Below, one piece after another: positions 63,101 through 64,000 of a DNA stretch of 64,000 bases. The number at the start of each line of letters is the position of its first letter. Position 1 is the stretch's first letter. The stretch is from positions 16,066,401 to 16,130,400 of the forward strand of contig CM041086.1 of the NCBI GenBank assembly GCA_023079485.1. Reading direction: 5' to 3'. The stretch comes from Archilochus colubris. Its lineage: Eukaryota; Chordata; Aves; Apodiformes; Trochilidae. Position numbers and translations under genes: made by a program. The notes under the pieces are model-generated. The model saw only the letters and a list, made by a program, of their open reading frames with translations, did not search any database and had not been told where the DNA came from.

Positions 63101-64000
63101 TAAACTTACCCATGCCAAGGGCAAAATGAAGGTGTCCTGACTGCTGCACCTCTGCTTTGTCCTCACCGCCATCCCTTCCCCCCCAGACCTTCAACATCAG
63201 CCCTTAGCCTCTGAACTAAAACAGGATTCTATATACAAGAGGTGAAACCATCATTTGGCAGTCACGTAGTCAGAAAGTTACTCAATTAAATGAAGTTATT
63301 TGTGGGAACAAAGGATTTCTTGTGCAAAACTCCCGAGCGTGAATAATCATGCACTAAGACTACCGGGTGCAAACTTGGTGCATGATAACTCTGACCCCTT
63401 GATAATTCCCACTCCTGGCCTCTCTCAGATAAATCTCCTTTTAAAATTGCATTGTATGAATCAGCAGATGAACCCCTAAAGATGCAGCCTGCCCAGGTTG
63501 TTGCACACCAGCAATGCAAGCAAACAAAACATGAAGTGGCTTTGGGAACCACCCAGCATCAAGCATCACAAAGTTACAGCTCACTCCTATCACAAGGGGC
63601 TGCAGGGGAAGAGGTGGACATGGCAAAACAAAGAGCTGATTGCAGGGATTGCATTTGGGTATAAGTTCTGGAACAGTCAGTTTTACCAAAAGCTGATTCC
63701 ATGAGGAAGGGAGGCAATGCCAGCTAGCCTGGGATAAAGCTTTGGGGAGGTGAAACCCACCAGCCCTGCCTGAAGAGATGAGCTCTGTGTTCTGTAGGGT
63801 TCATTACTGATTAATAATAGCAAAAGGTTCCTTTAAATACAGTAAGTTTGTTTTTGTCACCTAGAAGAGTTTCCTAAAATACAGGTTTTTGAACACCACA
63901 AAATTCCATTTGTTACAGAACTAGAGAATCTGGCCATAGTTAGGAATACTGAAGTGTAAAAAACCAAATGTGTCATCTTAAACATACAAAAACTATCAAA
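63101..64000. other. Non-coding DNA at right edge
   Basis: No exon, RNA gene or repeat was recognised. Confidence 0.55.

Noticed and set aside
53500..64000. DCX coding exons
   Set aside because: I looked on the minus strand for the conserved DCX C-terminal segments and saw none; only a possible 3' UTR remains.
1..64000. tRNA, rRNA, CRISPR array, retroviral LTR or other cassette
   Set aside because: No cloverleaf with A/B boxes, no regularly spaced repeats, and no LTR pair or retroviral gag/pol frames were seen on either strand.

Overview
This window looks like vertebrate nuclear DNA from a bird, most likely a songbird-type genome. The evidence is a multi-exon gene with GT-AG introns, a 5'-truncated CR1 LINE that keeps a readable reverse-transcriptase C-terminus, a few old MIR-like SINE remnants, a CpG island, and many A-rich or A/C-rich simple tracts. 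There are no operons, CRISPR arrays or phage genes. Almost every open frame here is a chance ORF of intronic or intergenic DNA. REGION BY REGION: positions 1 to about 44,050 hold one gene on the minus strand, read right to left: calpain-6 (CAPN6). I could place a non-coding first exon (donor at 43777/43776) and ten coding exons: 36541-36377, 17100-16969, 16526-16318, 15911-15719, 13259-13066, 11479-11402, 10220-10025, 6913-6791, 5263-5061 and 4430-4309. Reading frame is kept across every junction and gives 538 complete residues. I found no match for the last roughly 100 residues (most of the C2 domain), so these exons probably lie left of position 1. Positions 44,050 to 47,940 are intergenic with no gene I can support. 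A CpG island at about 47,940-48,420 carries two YY1-type motifs in opposite orientation and looks like a promoter of unknown target. Positions 48,850 to 52,680 hold nothing recognisable. The CR1 fragment lies at 52,680-53,200 on the minus strand. Just to its right is a well-formed minus-strand poly(A) site near 53,506-53,511. The ORF-poor, AT-rich DNA to its right could be the long 3' untranslated region of the next gene; conserved synteny would suggest DCX, but I see no DCX coding sequence. The rest to 64,000 is non-coding, with a fairly clear MIR-like SINE at 62,961-63,100. MAIN BIOLOGICAL POINT: the CAPN6 copy keeps the full calpain catalytic triad (Cys81, His252, Asn284, numbered from the predicted start). 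Human CAPN6 has lysine in place of the catalytic cysteine and is regarded as non-proteolytic. The exon carrying Cys81 has a 3' splice site made of 22 uninterrupted T followed directly by AG, an unusual and length-unstable acceptor. I found no undescribed multi-gene system.
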